Shown here one piece after another: positions 27,838-35,551 of a stretch of DNA of 35,551 nt. Each line of letters begins with the position of its first letter. Within the stretch, counting starts at the first letter, position 1. The DNA is taken from the IMG/VR virus record IMGVR_UViG_3300007511_000061, positions 1-35,551 of that record; one strand, 5' to 3'. The notes below the pieces were generated by a model, which had not been told where the DNA came from, made no database searches, and worked only from the letters and a program-made list of their open reading frames with translations. The DNA comes from a virus. The position numbers and the translations under genes are program-made.

Positions 27838-27876
27838 GCAGGGGTGGGTTTTCTCCCTTCTTTTGCTCACCCCTGC
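27838..27876. terminator. Strong 9-bp hairpin downstream of the HNH/terminase pair
   Basis: GCAGGGGTG (27838-27846) and CACCCCTGC (27868-27876) pair perfectly around a 21-base pyrimidine-rich loop. It lies between the HNH gene start and the next rightward gene, ending 12 bases before its ATG and upstream of its TAAGGA site. There is no T-run, so a leader structure is as likely as a terminator. Confidence 0.45.
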
Positions 27877-27888
27877 GACTTAAGGAAT

Positions 27889-28059
27889 ATGGAAGAAGAA
27901 AGAAACAAAGACGAAGATGTATTTGTTGTAGACATTAACCTTGGACCTCAGTTTGAAGAAGTTGAAGCCCAGTTACAGCGAATCGCTTACTTTCTTGAGT
28001 CGATCAACAATGCTCTATTGAACTTTACGGATGCACTCAAGAAGCATGAAGAAACGTAA
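27889..28059 (+). CDS. Hypothetical acidic protein, 56 residues
   Basis: TAAGGA precedes the ATG at 27889; the frame also reaches a TTG at 27808, but that stretch contains a strong hairpin. MEEERNKDEDVFVVDINLG is acidic, followed by a coiled-coil-like helix (VEAQLQRIAYFLESINNALL). Unrecognised head-region accessory protein. Confidence 0.6.
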   Translation: MEEERNKDEDVFVVDINLGPQFEEVEAQLQRIAYFLESINNALLNFTDALKKHEET

Positions 28060-28270
28060 CTACAAGAAGGAATATGCAAGGGATCACGCCTCAAAAAAGG
28101 CTAAAACTGAACGTGCATCGAGAAACAAAGCCAGAAGATCCCTCACAACGAGTGGGCGTGTCCAAAAAGGTGATGGGAAAGATGTCGATCATCGAGATGG
28201 GAATCCCAGAAACAACTCCAAGAAAAACCTAAGAGTTATCTCTAAATCTAAGAATCGGAGCAAAAAATAA
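28046..28270 (+). CDS. Very basic HNH-like small protein
   Basis: 74 residues, about 40% Lys or Arg. D-V-D-H-R-D-G-N-P-R-N-N with KKNLRVISKSKNRSKK matches the core of short phage HNH proteins (His on a strand, Asn pair, NLR). The zinc cysteines are missing. Start at 28046 or five codons earlier. It overlaps its upstream neighbour by 14 bases and touches the next gene (TAATG). Confidence 0.65.
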   Translation: MKKRNYKKEYARDHASKKAKTERASRNKARRSLTTSGRVQKGDGKDVDHRDGNPRNNSKKNLRVISKSKNRSKK

Positions 28271-28530
28271 TGCCCTATGGGAGAACGCCAAAAGGCGGTG
28301 CAAAAAATAGTGTCACTTCAAGGATAGCAAGAGGTCAATCAAAACCAGCTAAAGCTAAAAATAAGACTACTAAAAAAGCTAATAAGGGCAAAGGTTTTAT
28401 ATCCGATATCCAGAGCAAATTAGGAATTAAAGACGTTAAAAAAAATAAGACTTCTTTAAAGAAGTCTTATGACAAGAAAAAGAAATCATTTAACAAGAAA
28501 ATGCAAAAACTGAAAGGAATGTTCAAATGA
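28270..28530 (+). CDS. Lys-rich DNA-binding-like protein, 86 residues
   Basis: It opens MPYGRTPKGGAKNSVTSRIA and is about one third Lys, with a short hydrophobic segment (GFISDIQSKLGI) and a Lys-rich helix at the end. The style matches the two 21-residue peptides upstream. A 26-base palindrome lies in the coding sequence. It is coupled to both neighbours by TAATG and ATGA overlaps. It may condense DNA or be packaged; no family is recognised. Confidence 0.65.
   Translation: MPYGRTPKGGAKNSVTSRIARGQSKPAKAKNKTTKKANKGKGFISDIQSKLGIKDVKKNKTSLKKSYDKKKKSFNKKMQKLKGMFK
28445..28470. repeat. 26-base perfect palindrome inside a coding gene
   Basis: ATAAGACTTCTTT followed immediately by its exact complement. 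The mRNA could form a 13-bp stem only with loss of the central pairs, or the DNA could bind a dimeric protein. It encodes NKTSLKKSY. Confidence 0.8.
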
Positions 28531-28652
28531 GTATTGCACACGGAAAAACTTTTCTACCGAAAAACCCTGCTCCAGTAGCAAAAGCTGAAGAGAAAAAAAG
28601 TACTCCCAAAGAAAAGCCAGCGAAAGAAGAAAAAGCTGAAAGTGCATCCTAG
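28527..28652 (+). CDS. 41-residue Lys/Glu/Pro-rich peptide
   Basis: MSIAHGKTFLPKNPAPVAKA, then alternating Lys and Glu/Ala. It starts in an ATGA overlap and ends 19 bases before the portal gene. It is probably disordered. Small charged proteins here may be virion-packaged or assembly helpers. Confidence 0.6.
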   Translation: MSIAHGKTFLPKNPAPVAKAEEKKSTPKEKPAKEEKAESAS

Positions 28653-28671
28653 AATTGGAATAAAAGGCTAG

Positions 28672-30921
28672 ATGGCAGTTGAAGAGCTAAAAGAAGAACT
28701 GATTGAGGAAGGTACTAAGGAGGATTCAGATGTCACTGTAGTGGTTGCCGAATTAGACGATGTCGGCAAAGCCATTAAAGAGATGTATGAAAACGCCAAA
28801 GAGTACCGCCAACCTTACGAAGAAGTCTGGGATGAGGCGTATTCTGCCTATAGGGCTGAATACCCTTCTCGCATTCATAAAGCCGCAGAGCTTGCGAATG
28901 AACGAGGTATCTTTGTAAACCTTACCAGACGGAAAGTTAATGCAGCCAGAGTGAAGATTGGTGCATTACTTTTTGATGAAGGACGAATTCCGTTCTCCAT
29001 CACTCCTTCTCGTATGCCTCGGTACTATCCACCTGACATTCCACCGAATTCACCGCCAGCGGTATTAGGAGACATTCTTGCCCAACGAGCTATCAAAATG
29101 GAGGCTCGTATCAGGGATATTTTAGATCGAACTGGTTTCCTAAACAGTGTCCTAGACACCTTGTTTGACCTGTGCCTCTACGGCACTGGGGTTATCAAGT
29201 CCCCTGTTCTCAAGACTCTTAATTTTCCTGTTTATGAAAATGTGAAAACCGCAGAAGACTTGATGACGGTGGAAAGCCAGATTGAGTCCGAATTAGTGCC
29301 AACCAGTACCTATGTTTCTCCCTGGAATCTTTTTCCTTCTCCTGAAGCCACTAGCGTAGAGGATGCGGAATATGTGATCCAGCGAACCTACATGAGTAGA
29401 AACGAATTACTGGATTTGAGCGCAGAAGATGGATTCCTGCCGTCTGTTATTAGTGAAGTCCTCGAAAAAGATATAGGAGTTCAACAGACCGCAGGAACCG
29501 ATAGCAGACATCCGATTAAAGATGAGGAACATCACTCTGAGGATGTCAAAGAATTTGAAGTGATTGAGTTCTGGGGGAATCTTAATACAGAGGATCTAAA
29601 GCCACACATCGATATCCCAGAAGATGCGGAAGGCTACCAGGATGTATGTGTTTGGCTGGTAGGTGATAAAGTCATCAAGATGGCGATGAATCCCTTTGAC
29701 GGAAGAATCCCTTTCGCTGTTTGTCAATGGCAACGGAGACCGGAAACTTTCTGGGGTGATGGAATCTACTACAGCATAAGAGATGTCCAGGCACTGACAA
29801 ATTTTTGTTACGCCATGATGGTAGAAGGAAAGACCCTTTCTGCCACTCCATTGACTGTTGTCAATCCGTCAGCACTGGAAGCTGGGAGTGACACAGAAAC
29901 GATTTATCCAGGTAAACAATTTAAAATTAGAGCAGGGAATGCGGTGTCAGATGCGTTTTCGTCTGTGGTGATACCAGATGTTACCAATGGCCTGACTCCT
30001 ATGATCCAGATGCTTGAGCGCGAAGCGGATCTGGATTCAGGCCAAACCGCAATTGGTTACGGAGATCAAAGTCCATCCCAGACTCGCACGGCTACTGGGA
30101 TGTCAATCCTTAACAGTAATGCAAACAAGCAAACTGCGGATGTAGTTAGAAGTATTTCCGATATGCTGACCTCCTGTATCACTGGGATTTACCACTGGCT
30201 GATGGTAGATAGCGAGGAAATTGGGATTAAAGGGGACTACGAAGCAATTAGTACTGGGTGGACACAGTATGTCAGTAAGGAAATTCACAATACCCAGTTA
30301 CTGAATTTTCTTCAGACGATCGGCAATATGCCTCAACTGCAACAGTACATAAATTATGAGTCATTTACACAACCATTAGTTCGCGCATTCAACCTGGACC
30401 CTGAAAAGATTTTAAAAACAGAAGAACAGGTTCAACAGGAACAACAACAAGCTGCACAACAACAGCAACAGCAAGCACAACAAATGGAGCAAATGAAAAT
30501 TCAAATGCTCCAACAAGAATTAGAATTGAGATCTGGTTTTGAAAAAGACAAAGCAATTTTGGATGAGAAAAAAGCAACATCTGAAGATATTAGGCAGTCA
30601 CAAATAGCAGAACGCCAAATGCTTATGTCAAGAGGCCAAGTATTACTTGATCCGATACCAGATTATTACGCTTTTTCCACATTACTGAATGAAGAAAAAC
30701 AAGAGCAATCCCAGCAACAGCAACAGCAACAGATGCAAGCACAACAGGCTCAAGAACAAGCGATGATGCAAGCGCAACAGTCTGGGATGACACCGCAACA
30801 AAATGCTCAAATGAACCAACAGATTCAACAAATGAATCAAGGGATTGAAGAAAGACAAGCTGGTGGACTAACAGGGAGAGACATAATTGATCAGCAGAGA
30901 GCTAATCCGTCAGCACGCTAA
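28672..30921 (+). CDS. Portal protein
   Basis: 749 residues. An acidic N-terminus is followed by a helical region (YEEVWDEAYSAYRAEYPSRI), the stem-and-wing segments (LYGTGVIKSPVL, PFAVCQWQRRPETFWGDGIY, RTATGMSILNSNANKQTADV), and a long helical C-terminus with Gln-rich tracts. This matches large podoviral-type portals, the 12-fold ring through which DNA enters the head. The size, the place between terL and the coat gene, and the PETFWGDGI/TATGMS motifs give the call. The C-terminal 170 residues carry CAA/CAG-encoded poly-Gln (bases 30427-30480 and 30706-30860), probably a barrel or disordered extension. AAAGG precedes the ATG. Confidence 0.88.
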   Translation: MAVEELKEELIEEGTKEDSDVTVVVAELDDVGKAIKEMYENAKEYRQPYEEVWDEAYSAYRAEYPSRIHKAAELANERGIFVNLTRRKVNAARVKIGALLFDEGRIPFSITPSRMPRYYPPDIPPNSPPAVLGDILAQRAIKMEARIRDILDRTGFLNSVLDTLFDLCLYGTGVIKSPVLKTLNFPVYENVKTAEDLMTVESQIESELVPTSTYVSPWNLFPSPEATSVEDAEYVIQRTYMSRNELLDLSAEDGFLPSVISEVLEKDIGVQQTAGTDSRHPIKDEEHHSEDVKEFEVIEFWGNLNTEDLKPHIDIPEDAEGYQDVCVWLVGDKVIKMAMNPFDGRIPFAVCQWQRRPETFWGDGIYYSIRDVQALTNFCYAMMVEGKTLSATPLTVVNPSALEAGSDTETIYPGKQFKIRAGNAVSDAFSSVVIPDVTNGLTPMIQMLEREADLDSGQTAIGYGDQSPSQTRTATGMSILNSNANKQTADVVRSISDMLTSCITGIYHWLMVDSEEIGIKGDYEAISTGWTQYVSKEIHNTQLLNFLQTIGNMPQLQQYINYESFTQPLVRAFNLDPEKILKTEEQVQQEQQQAAQQQQQQAQQMEQMKIQMLQQELELRSGFEKDKAILDEKKATSEDIRQSQIAERQMLMSRGQVLLDPIPDYYAFSTLLNEEKQEQSQQQQQQQMQAQQAQEQAMMQAQQSGMTPQQNAQMNQQIQQMNQGIEERQAGGLTGRDIIDQQRANPSAR

Positions 30922-31114
30922 CGTAGCCAATTTAGATCGTTGGTTTAGAGATCCTGCTTGGCAAACTTTTAAAGAAATAGTAAATATAGTTATAGAGCAA
31001 GAAAAACAAGTACTGTTTGATAATTTAGTAATCGATGACAGATCAAAAGCAATGCACAATTTAGTAGTGGGGCGTGTGCAAGCACTCGAAGAGATTATTA
31101 AACTTTATGATTAG
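30887..31114 (+). CDS. Hypothetical protein, 75 residues, after portal
   Basis: A TTG start with GGGAG seven bases upstream; it overlaps the portal by 35 bases. The protein is mostly helical (WQTFKEIVNIVIEQEKQVLF, then VVGRVQALEEIIKLYD). Small helical proteins in this position are often assembly factors. Unrecognised. Confidence 0.7.
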   Translation: MISRELIRQHANVANLDRWFRDPAWQTFKEIVNIVIEQEKQVLFDNLVIDDRSKAMHNLVVGRVQALEEIIKLYD

Positions 31115-31140
31115 TTTTTAACATTTTACGGACCTAACAT

Positions 31141-32115
31141 TTGAGCGAAAATCAAACTGAGGAAGTACAGAACCAAGATGGCACTCCTGAACTAACCGCA
31201 GATGAGATTTGGGCGCAAGCTGGAGCAACCGAAACTGAAAAAGTTACATCTGAGCCTGAGAACCAGGAACAGGAGACTGTTGAAGTTGAGGAGCCAGTTG
31301 CTGAAGGGCCAGAAAACGAATCTACTGATGGATATGAAGTAGCTGAAGTCGAGGCCACACCTGAAGAACCTAAACATGACTACGAGAAGAGGTACAAAGA
31401 CCTAGAAAGGGAATTTCACCGGAGAAACGAGGAACAGTCAAAACTCAGAGATGAGTATATGACTCTCCAGATACAGAATCTCAAGTTAAACCAGGATCTA
31501 CAGAAGCCAAAAACGGAAGCTAGGAAAGAAGAACCTAAAGTTAATCCTTATGCTTTAACGGATGATGAGAAAAAGGTAGCCGAAGAGTTTCCTGACATCC
31601 TTGCTGTAGCCCAGAAGATGGCTATGGAGGAAGTCAATAAGATGGCTAGTAAAAATGTGTTCGATCCGATGAATCAGCAACAGGAAACCCTGAAGCTGAT
31701 GCAGGACAGGATTGCACAATACGATCATCAACAGAAAGCACTGACCCATCAACAACTGATGAGACAGTATATAGGGGAAGACTTTAGGGATATCGACAAG
31801 TCAGATGAGTTTTACGATTTTGTGATGGCATCTCCCATAAGGGAACAGGCCATGACACAAACATTGGATGGTAAAGATGTCGCAAAGGTAGCGAGAGATC
31901 ACATAGCTGTGATGCACGATTTCTTATCTTCTCCGATAGGAAAATCAAAGTTTCGTCCAGAACCTGTTGCGGAAACTAAACCAGTCAGTGAACAAAAACA
32001 GCAACGCAGAAAGGCTGCTTCAGGATTAGTGAAAAACGCTACTCCAAAGCCAGAAAAGCGTATTGAAGATATGACACCTGATGAGCTTTGGGACAGTATC
32101 CCCTCACAGGTTTAA
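31141..32115 (+). CDS. Scaffolding-like protein
   Basis: 324 residues, TTG start. The first 85 residues are strongly acidic and disordered, followed by a coiled coil (KRYKDLEREFHRRNEEQSKL), Gln-rich helices and a basic C-terminal segment (EQKQQRRKAASGLVKNA) ending EDMTPDELWDSIP. An acidic helical body with a basic C-terminal helix just before the coat gene is the usual layout of phage scaffolding proteins, which guide prohead assembly and then leave. The call rests on layout and position. A short motif (ELTADEIWAQ near the start, DMTPDELWDS at the end) recurs at both termini. Confidence 0.8.
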   Translation: MSENQTEEVQNQDGTPELTADEIWAQAGATETEKVTSEPENQEQETVEVEEPVAEGPENESTDGYEVAEVEATPEEPKHDYEKRYKDLEREFHRRNEEQSKLRDEYMTLQIQNLKLNQDLQKPKTEARKEEPKVNPYALTDDEKKVAEEFPDILAVAQKMAMEEVNKMASKNVFDPMNQQQETLKLMQDRIAQYDHQQKALTHQQLMRQYIGEDFRDIDKSDEFYDFVMASPIREQAMTQTLDGKDVAKVARDHIAVMHDFLSSPIGKSKFRPEPVAETKPVSEQKQQRRKAASGLVKNATPKPEKRIEDMTPDELWDSIPSQV

Positions 32116-32132
32116 TTTGAAAGGAGGCAATT

Positions 32133-33185
32133 ATGCCTATTAACGCTGGAACCGGTACTTTAACTGGGAGTTCGTATGGAGATTTGTCAGCACATGATGC
32201 TTACACGATCCAGAAAGCTATGCTCCCTATTGCCAAAAGATTGTTAACTTTTGGACGTTTTGCTCAGAAAGAAACTAAGTCACAAGGTGAAGGATTAGAA
32301 ATCCGTCACAGAAGGTATGAGAGGTTTCCGATTGTTGATACTCCAGTTGCAGAGGGTATTACACCGGAATTTGACGTTTTACAACAAACGACAATAAAGC
32401 ACACTTTGGAGCAATTTGGAAGTTTTGTTAATACAACTGATGTCCAAATGGCTGCAGCGTCTGACCCTGTGGTTAAAATCATAACTGAAAGACAGGCGCA
32501 ACAGTGTGGAGAAACTCTCGACTTTATTTCTTACAAAACTTTTCGTGCAGGAACTCAACGTGGTTTCTCCAATGGAAGTGCAAGAAATACACTTAACACT
32601 ACCATTGGTGGAGAAAACGGAACACTTCCTTCCACTGTAGCCGCAACTACCTCTACTTTGGATGCCGCAATCCGAACTTTAGAGCGTAATGATGCTATGA
32701 AAATGATGAACCAACTAAATGCCGATGATGGTGTTGGAACATCTGCAATTCGTGCATCTTATGTTGCTATTTGTCATCCAGATCTAAGGGTTGACCTTGA
32801 GCGTATCCCTGGCTTTGTTTCAGTAGAAAATTATGCTGACCAAGGTGATGTAATGGATGGAGAAATGGGATCTGCCAGAGGCATCCGTTTCATTGGTACT
32901 ACTCAGGCTCAGAGCTTCAAAGGAGCCGGAGCATCATCAAGTAATGTTGTTAATACCAGTGGAAGTGCTGATGTTTATCCTGTCATTATAATGGCTGAAG
33001 ATTTTGGTGGTTGTGCAACTTTGGGTGGAAAAGACTCCATCAAAAGTAAAGTTGTCGCACCTAAGCCTGGACCAGGAGACCCTCTTGGACAGCGCGGAAC
33101 TGTTGCATGGGAAACTTTTTACTCCTGTGTGATCCTTCAGGATCTGTATTTGTACCGCATTGAGTGCTGTGCATCTGCCATTTAA
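32133..33185 (+). CDS. Major capsid protein, N4-gp56 type
   Basis: 350 residues. AAAGGAGG precedes the ATG. The pattern LPIAKRLLTFGRFAQKETKS, IRHRRYERFPIVDTPVAEGI, EQFGSFVNTTDVQ and the C-terminal VAWETFYSCVILQDLYLYRI agrees with the N4-gp56 coat family, an HK97-fold shell protein. There is no maturation-protease gene beside it and no long N-terminal delta domain. A strong terminator directly follows, which suits a very highly expressed gene. The exact family assignment is from pattern memory; capsid identity is well supported by context. Confidence 0.87.
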   Translation: MPINAGTGTLTGSSYGDLSAHDAYTIQKAMLPIAKRLLTFGRFAQKETKSQGEGLEIRHRRYERFPIVDTPVAEGITPEFDVLQQTTIKHTLEQFGSFVNTTDVQMAAASDPVVKIITERQAQQCGETLDFISYKTFRAGTQRGFSNGSARNTLNTTIGGENGTLPSTVAATTSTLDAAIRTLERNDAMKMMNQLNADDGVGTSAIRASYVAICHPDLRVDLERIPGFVSVENYADQGDVMDGEMGSARGIRFIGTTQAQSFKGAGASSSNVVNTSGSADVYPVIIMAEDFGGCATLGGKDSIKSKVVAPKPGPGDPLGQRGTVAWETFYSCVILQDLYLYRIECCASAI

Positions 33186-33192
33186 TTGACTT

Positions 33193-33219
33193 AAAGGTGG
33201 CTTCACTGGAGCCACTTTT
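33193..33219 (+). terminator. Rho-independent terminator after the coat gene
   Basis: AAAGGTGGCT and AGCCACTTTT pair (one G-T pair) around a seven-base loop eight bases after the coat stop, followed by ACTTTT. It probably tunes the coat transcript. Confidence 0.85.
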
Positions 33220-33260
33220 ACTTTTGACAAAAAACTATATCTAATTTTTGAAAGGTAAGC

Positions 33261-33740
33261 ATGGATTCTATCCAAGTTAGGGCATCTAATATGCCACAAA
33301 CCTCGGCACACACTGTTATTAATTTTGGGGATACTATTTCCGGTGGAAGTTTAGTAGCATCAAAGACTTATGATCTCGTTGTACCTAGAGGTACAATTGT
33401 GGATAAGGCTGTTGTCTTACTAAAAACAAGCTTTAACACCGGAACTTCCGCAGCACTAACTATTGGTGATGTTAATACAGCCGATGCAATTTTAGCATCT
33501 ACAAATATTAAAGGTACTGCAGCGGTTCATGAAACTCCTATTGCAAAACGTTTTCATACAGTAGCAGCTTCTACCGATGGTGATACTAACGAAAGTGTAT
33601 ATGTAGTTCGTTACACTATTGCATCAGCCGGTACTGTCCCAACTGCAGGGCAAATGATTATCTGGTTTGATTTTAGATTCGCTCCAGATACTGCGTATAT
33701 CACCAAGACTTATGGTGAGACCTCTGTCACTGAGGCGTAA
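33261..33740 (+). CDS. Probable head decoration or structural protein
   Basis: 159 residues, rich in Thr, Ala, Val and Ser with short beta strands (KTYDLVVPRGTIVDKAVVLL, AALTIGDVNTADAIL, VYVVRYTIASAGTVPTAG), ending in WFDFRFAPDTAYITKTYGE. The beta-sandwich composition and its position between two terminators after the coat gene suggest a capsid-decorating or vertex protein made in high amount. AAAGG precedes the ATG. No family is recognised. Confidence 0.75.
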   Translation: MDSIQVRASNMPQTSAHTVINFGDTISGGSLVASKTYDLVVPRGTIVDKAVVLLKTSFNTGTSAALTIGDVNTADAILASTNIKGTAAVHETPIAKRFHTVAASTDGDTNESVYVVRYTIASAGTVPTAGQMIIWFDFRFAPDTAYITKTYGETSVTEA

Positions 33741-33747
33741 TTTAGTT

Positions 33748-33771
33748 GAGGGGACATGAAGTCCCCTCTTT
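33748..33771 (+). terminator. Rho-independent terminator after the decoration-like gene
   Basis: GAGGGGAC, ATGAA loop, GTCCCCTC, then TTT, eight bases after the stop codon: a perfect 8-bp stem, extendable with AGTT/AACT beyond an interruption. Confidence 0.85.
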
Positions 33772-33793
33772 CAACTTTAATTGGACAACGTAA

Positions 33794-34267
33794 ATGCCAT
33801 TAGCTGGTGGTTTAGTTAAACAAGAACGAAAGGGCGGTCCTGTTTTACAGGAGTCCAAACTTTCTGGTGCTTATAAGCAAAGTGGACAAGGTGTTTTTAC
33901 CATAGTCCGAGATGGTATGGAGATGGCGAAGGATGCGGAGCCAGGAGCCGCACCATCAGAAGGTTGGTGCATCGTAGAAATCCAAACAGGAAGAGAGGCG
34001 TGGGACAACGGACCAGTGCCTATTACGCTTAATTCCTGGACGATTGTTGCACCCAGAGGTAAACCCATATACTTGCCTATCGAGCATCTAAACGTACTCA
34101 GTGATGCCGTAGAAACAAAGTACTTCCAACCTCAGATATCTCAACAGCTTGAAGCAAGACATGGACGAAGATTTGAGTTCAGAGTCATTGCCTGGCCTAA
34201 AGGATACGATAAGAAGCAATTGGATAATGCGATTGAACGGCATCAGGTCATCGAACTTGATCAGTGA
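33794..34267 (+). CDS. Hypothetical head-completion-region protein, 157 residues
   Basis: Alpha/beta sequence with Gly/Pro-rich turns (MPLAGGLVKQERKGGPVLQE; SEGWCIVEIQTGREAW; PRGKPIYLPIEHLNVLSDAV). Its last bases overlap the adaptor gene's start (GTGA), so the two are coupled. Position suggests a head-tail joining or minor head protein. There is no clear ribosome site. Family not recognised. Confidence 0.7.
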   Translation: MPLAGGLVKQERKGGPVLQESKLSGAYKQSGQGVFTIVRDGMEMAKDAEPGAAPSEGWCIVEIQTGREAWDNGPVPITLNSWTIVAPRGKPIYLPIEHLNVLSDAVETKYFQPQISQQLEARHGRRFEFRVIAWPKGYDKKQLDNAIERHQVIELDQ

Positions 34268-35541
34268 ATCGACTAGAACTCAGACAACGAGTTGAAGATT
34301 ATTTACAGGATCGTGATAACAGGCGTTGGGAAGATTCGGAGTTAAACCGATATATCTCTGATGCCCAGCGTGAGTTTATCCGTCTTGTAGAGTATCCCCA
34401 TGTTACGGCTGAAGTAGATTTTTCCAATGGAATCCCTAAAGCAGGGACACTTTCTTCTAATGGAAAAACTGCAAAGATCGTAACGTCTACTGCTCATGGA
34501 CTATCTACTGGCGATGCTATCTACATAGATAGGTGTGACCAAGCCGTGTTCAGCGGAGGTAAGGTTATCAGAAAGGTGAACGATACTACGTTCACTTACC
34601 CTATAGGTAACGCTACCTCTGTTGATGACAGTACAATTGTTTTCTACAACATTGGCCCCAACATAACCAAGCCTTCTACAATCGAAAAGATTGTCTCTGC
34701 AGAGATCCAAGGCGTTCAGTTGATGATCCTGAATGAGGGAGAACTGAACAGCGCGGTGTGGAGAACCACAACAAGTGGTCAATTCATAGAAGGTGTTTTC
34801 GGAACTGTCCCAAATCCATTTACAACCATCCAAACCACACTCACAGGAACCGGAGCTTACACTGAAAGCTGGAGTGAAAGGGAAGGTCATATTGAAGCCA
34901 TAGTCTTCAATAACATGACCCAAGATGATTTCAGAATATGGCCCCTACCAGCTAACGATGAAAACTTCTTTATGGACAAGAATGTTTCGCTGAAGGTTGC
35001 AGACTTATCACCTACTCCTAGTGGGGCATGGCAAGCAGATCAGACCCATACTCTTATTTCTACTGCAAATGAGGACACAGTAGTAACCTCCGGTAATGGC
35101 ATTGAAATAGCGTTTTCTGCAACAACTGACTCTAGTGGTAATCCTACATTTGTGATTACAGATGAAGGTGCAGGATATAACTTTGGTGACACCATTACTG
35201 TGACCGATCCTGGTAGTACCAGTAATACCGCAATCCTTACAGTCACTGATGCAAAACTGGTCAAAAAGATCAGTCTCCGAGGCACACCACTTCTAGCGGA
35301 TCTTGCTTCTGATTCAGCTAGTCCAACTATCTCTAATAGATACCATGAGTGTTTAGTTTGGGGTGCATTGGAACGTGCGTTTCTTAAGGAGTCACAGAGT
35401 AAAGATGTAGGTAAATCCGAAATGTACAAATCTCGTTTTATGCAAACTGTAGCGGAAGCAAAATCGCTGGAGGGAATGGTTAGTTCTTCAAATATTGAAG
35501 GCCGTAATGAGTCACGATTTCGAGTAGCAAGGGTGTTCTGA
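34264..35541 (+). CDS. Head-tail adaptor protein with beta-rich insertions
   Basis: 425 residues, GTG start in a GTGA overlap. The N-terminus RQRVEDYLQDRDNRRWEDSE, LNRYISDAQREFIRLVEYP is the helical signature of phage adaptors that sit under the portal ring, and the C-terminus (YHECLVWGALERAFLKESQS to VARVF) is the matching helical end. Between them lie beta-rich insertions at about 60-130 (SSNGKTAKIVTSTAHGLSTG) and 255-340 (FVITDEGAGYNFGDTITVTD), the latter like small repeats seen in tail and fibre proteins. It is much longer than usual adaptors (about 200 residues) because of these insertions. It ends in a TGATG overlap with the next gene. Confidence 0.8.
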   Translation: MNRLELRQRVEDYLQDRDNRRWEDSELNRYISDAQREFIRLVEYPHVTAEVDFSNGIPKAGTLSSNGKTAKIVTSTAHGLSTGDAIYIDRCDQAVFSGGKVIRKVNDTTFTYPIGNATSVDDSTIVFYNIGPNITKPSTIEKIVSAEIQGVQLMILNEGELNSAVWRTTTSGQFIEGVFGTVPNPFTTIQTTLTGTGAYTESWSEREGHIEAIVFNNMTQDDFRIWPLPANDENFFMDKNVSLKVADLSPTPSGAWQADQTHTLISTANEDTVVTSGNGIEIAFSATTDSSGNPTFVITDEGAGYNFGDTITVTDPGSTSNTAILTVTDAKLVKKISLRGTPLLADLASDSASPTISNRYHECLVWGALERAFLKESQSKDVGKSEMYKSRFMQTVAEAKSLEGMVSSSNIEGRNESRFRVARVF

Positions 35542-35551
35542 TGGCCGCAGG
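35541..35551 (+). CDS. Start of next late gene, cut by window edge
   Basis: An ATG sharing its first base with the adaptor stop (TGATG) opens M-A-A and continues beyond the window. Nothing can be said of its product. Confidence 0.5.

Noticed and set aside
1-35551. CRISPR array, integrase or attachment sites
   Set aside because: No regularly spaced repeat-spacer series, no tyrosine or serine integrase motifs, and no att-like duplicated core were seen.

Overview
The window is part of a tailed double-stranded DNA bacteriophage genome, probably an uncultivated environmental (marine-like) phage of a bacterium. The evidence is a complete packaging and head module (small and large terminase, portal, scaffold-like protein, N4-gp56-type coat protein, head-tail adaptor), a phage replication and recombination module, strings of tiny overlapping genes, and no bacterial housekeeping gene. 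No integrase, tRNA, rRNA, CRISPR array or DNA polymerase gene was seen. A podovirus-like particle is suggested by the coat type and the very large virion-type protein at the left edge, but no tail gene lies in the window, so this is inference. A canonical lipobox in one late gene fits a bacterial host, probably Gram-negative.

Layout. Positions 1-4617 (+) hold the 3' part of a giant, probably injected virion protein, ending the late block that started off the left edge. From 4614 to 22227 almost everything is on the minus strand: the early/middle block, transcribed right to left. Its distal end (4614-10875) is the replication and recombination set: prim-pol/helicase, RusA resolvase, DUF669 and Sak4-like ATPase, an XRE regulator, and two PD-(D/E)XK nucleases, one with a Cas4-type four-cysteine set. 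The middle (11081-17345) holds a C5 cytosine methyltransferase, an HhH-GPD DNA glycosylase/AP lyase, a radical SAM protein and many small zinc-finger or membrane microproteins. The proximal end (17411-22227) is a dense run of very small genes, many joined by ATGA stop-start overlaps, plus a second methyltransferase-like protein and a GP88-like protein. A divergent control region at 22228-22375 separates this block from the rightward late block.

The late block (22376-35551, +) runs regulator, TerS, a GC-rich possible cos/pac region, DUF6378, small membrane ORFs with a 28-bp tandem duplication, a strong promoter with a structured leader, Lys-rich 21-residue peptides, lipoprotein, SleB-type lysin, TerL, an antisense HNH endonuclease, small basic proteins, portal, scaffold, coat, and head-tail proteins, with hairpin terminators after the coat gene and the gene that follows it.

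How it may work together. Three promoters (14573-14600, 17380-17408, and less closely 22325-22354) share an unusual spacer box with consensus GTTAGGTAAAAWTGG, and the nuclease leader at 10876 carries its core. This suggests one phage regulator controls several transcripts. The two methyltransferase-type proteins, the glycosylase and the radical SAM protein suggest modification and policing of DNA bases. Many real genes here are under 60 codons; they are listed individually because an annotation with a usual length cutoff would miss them.
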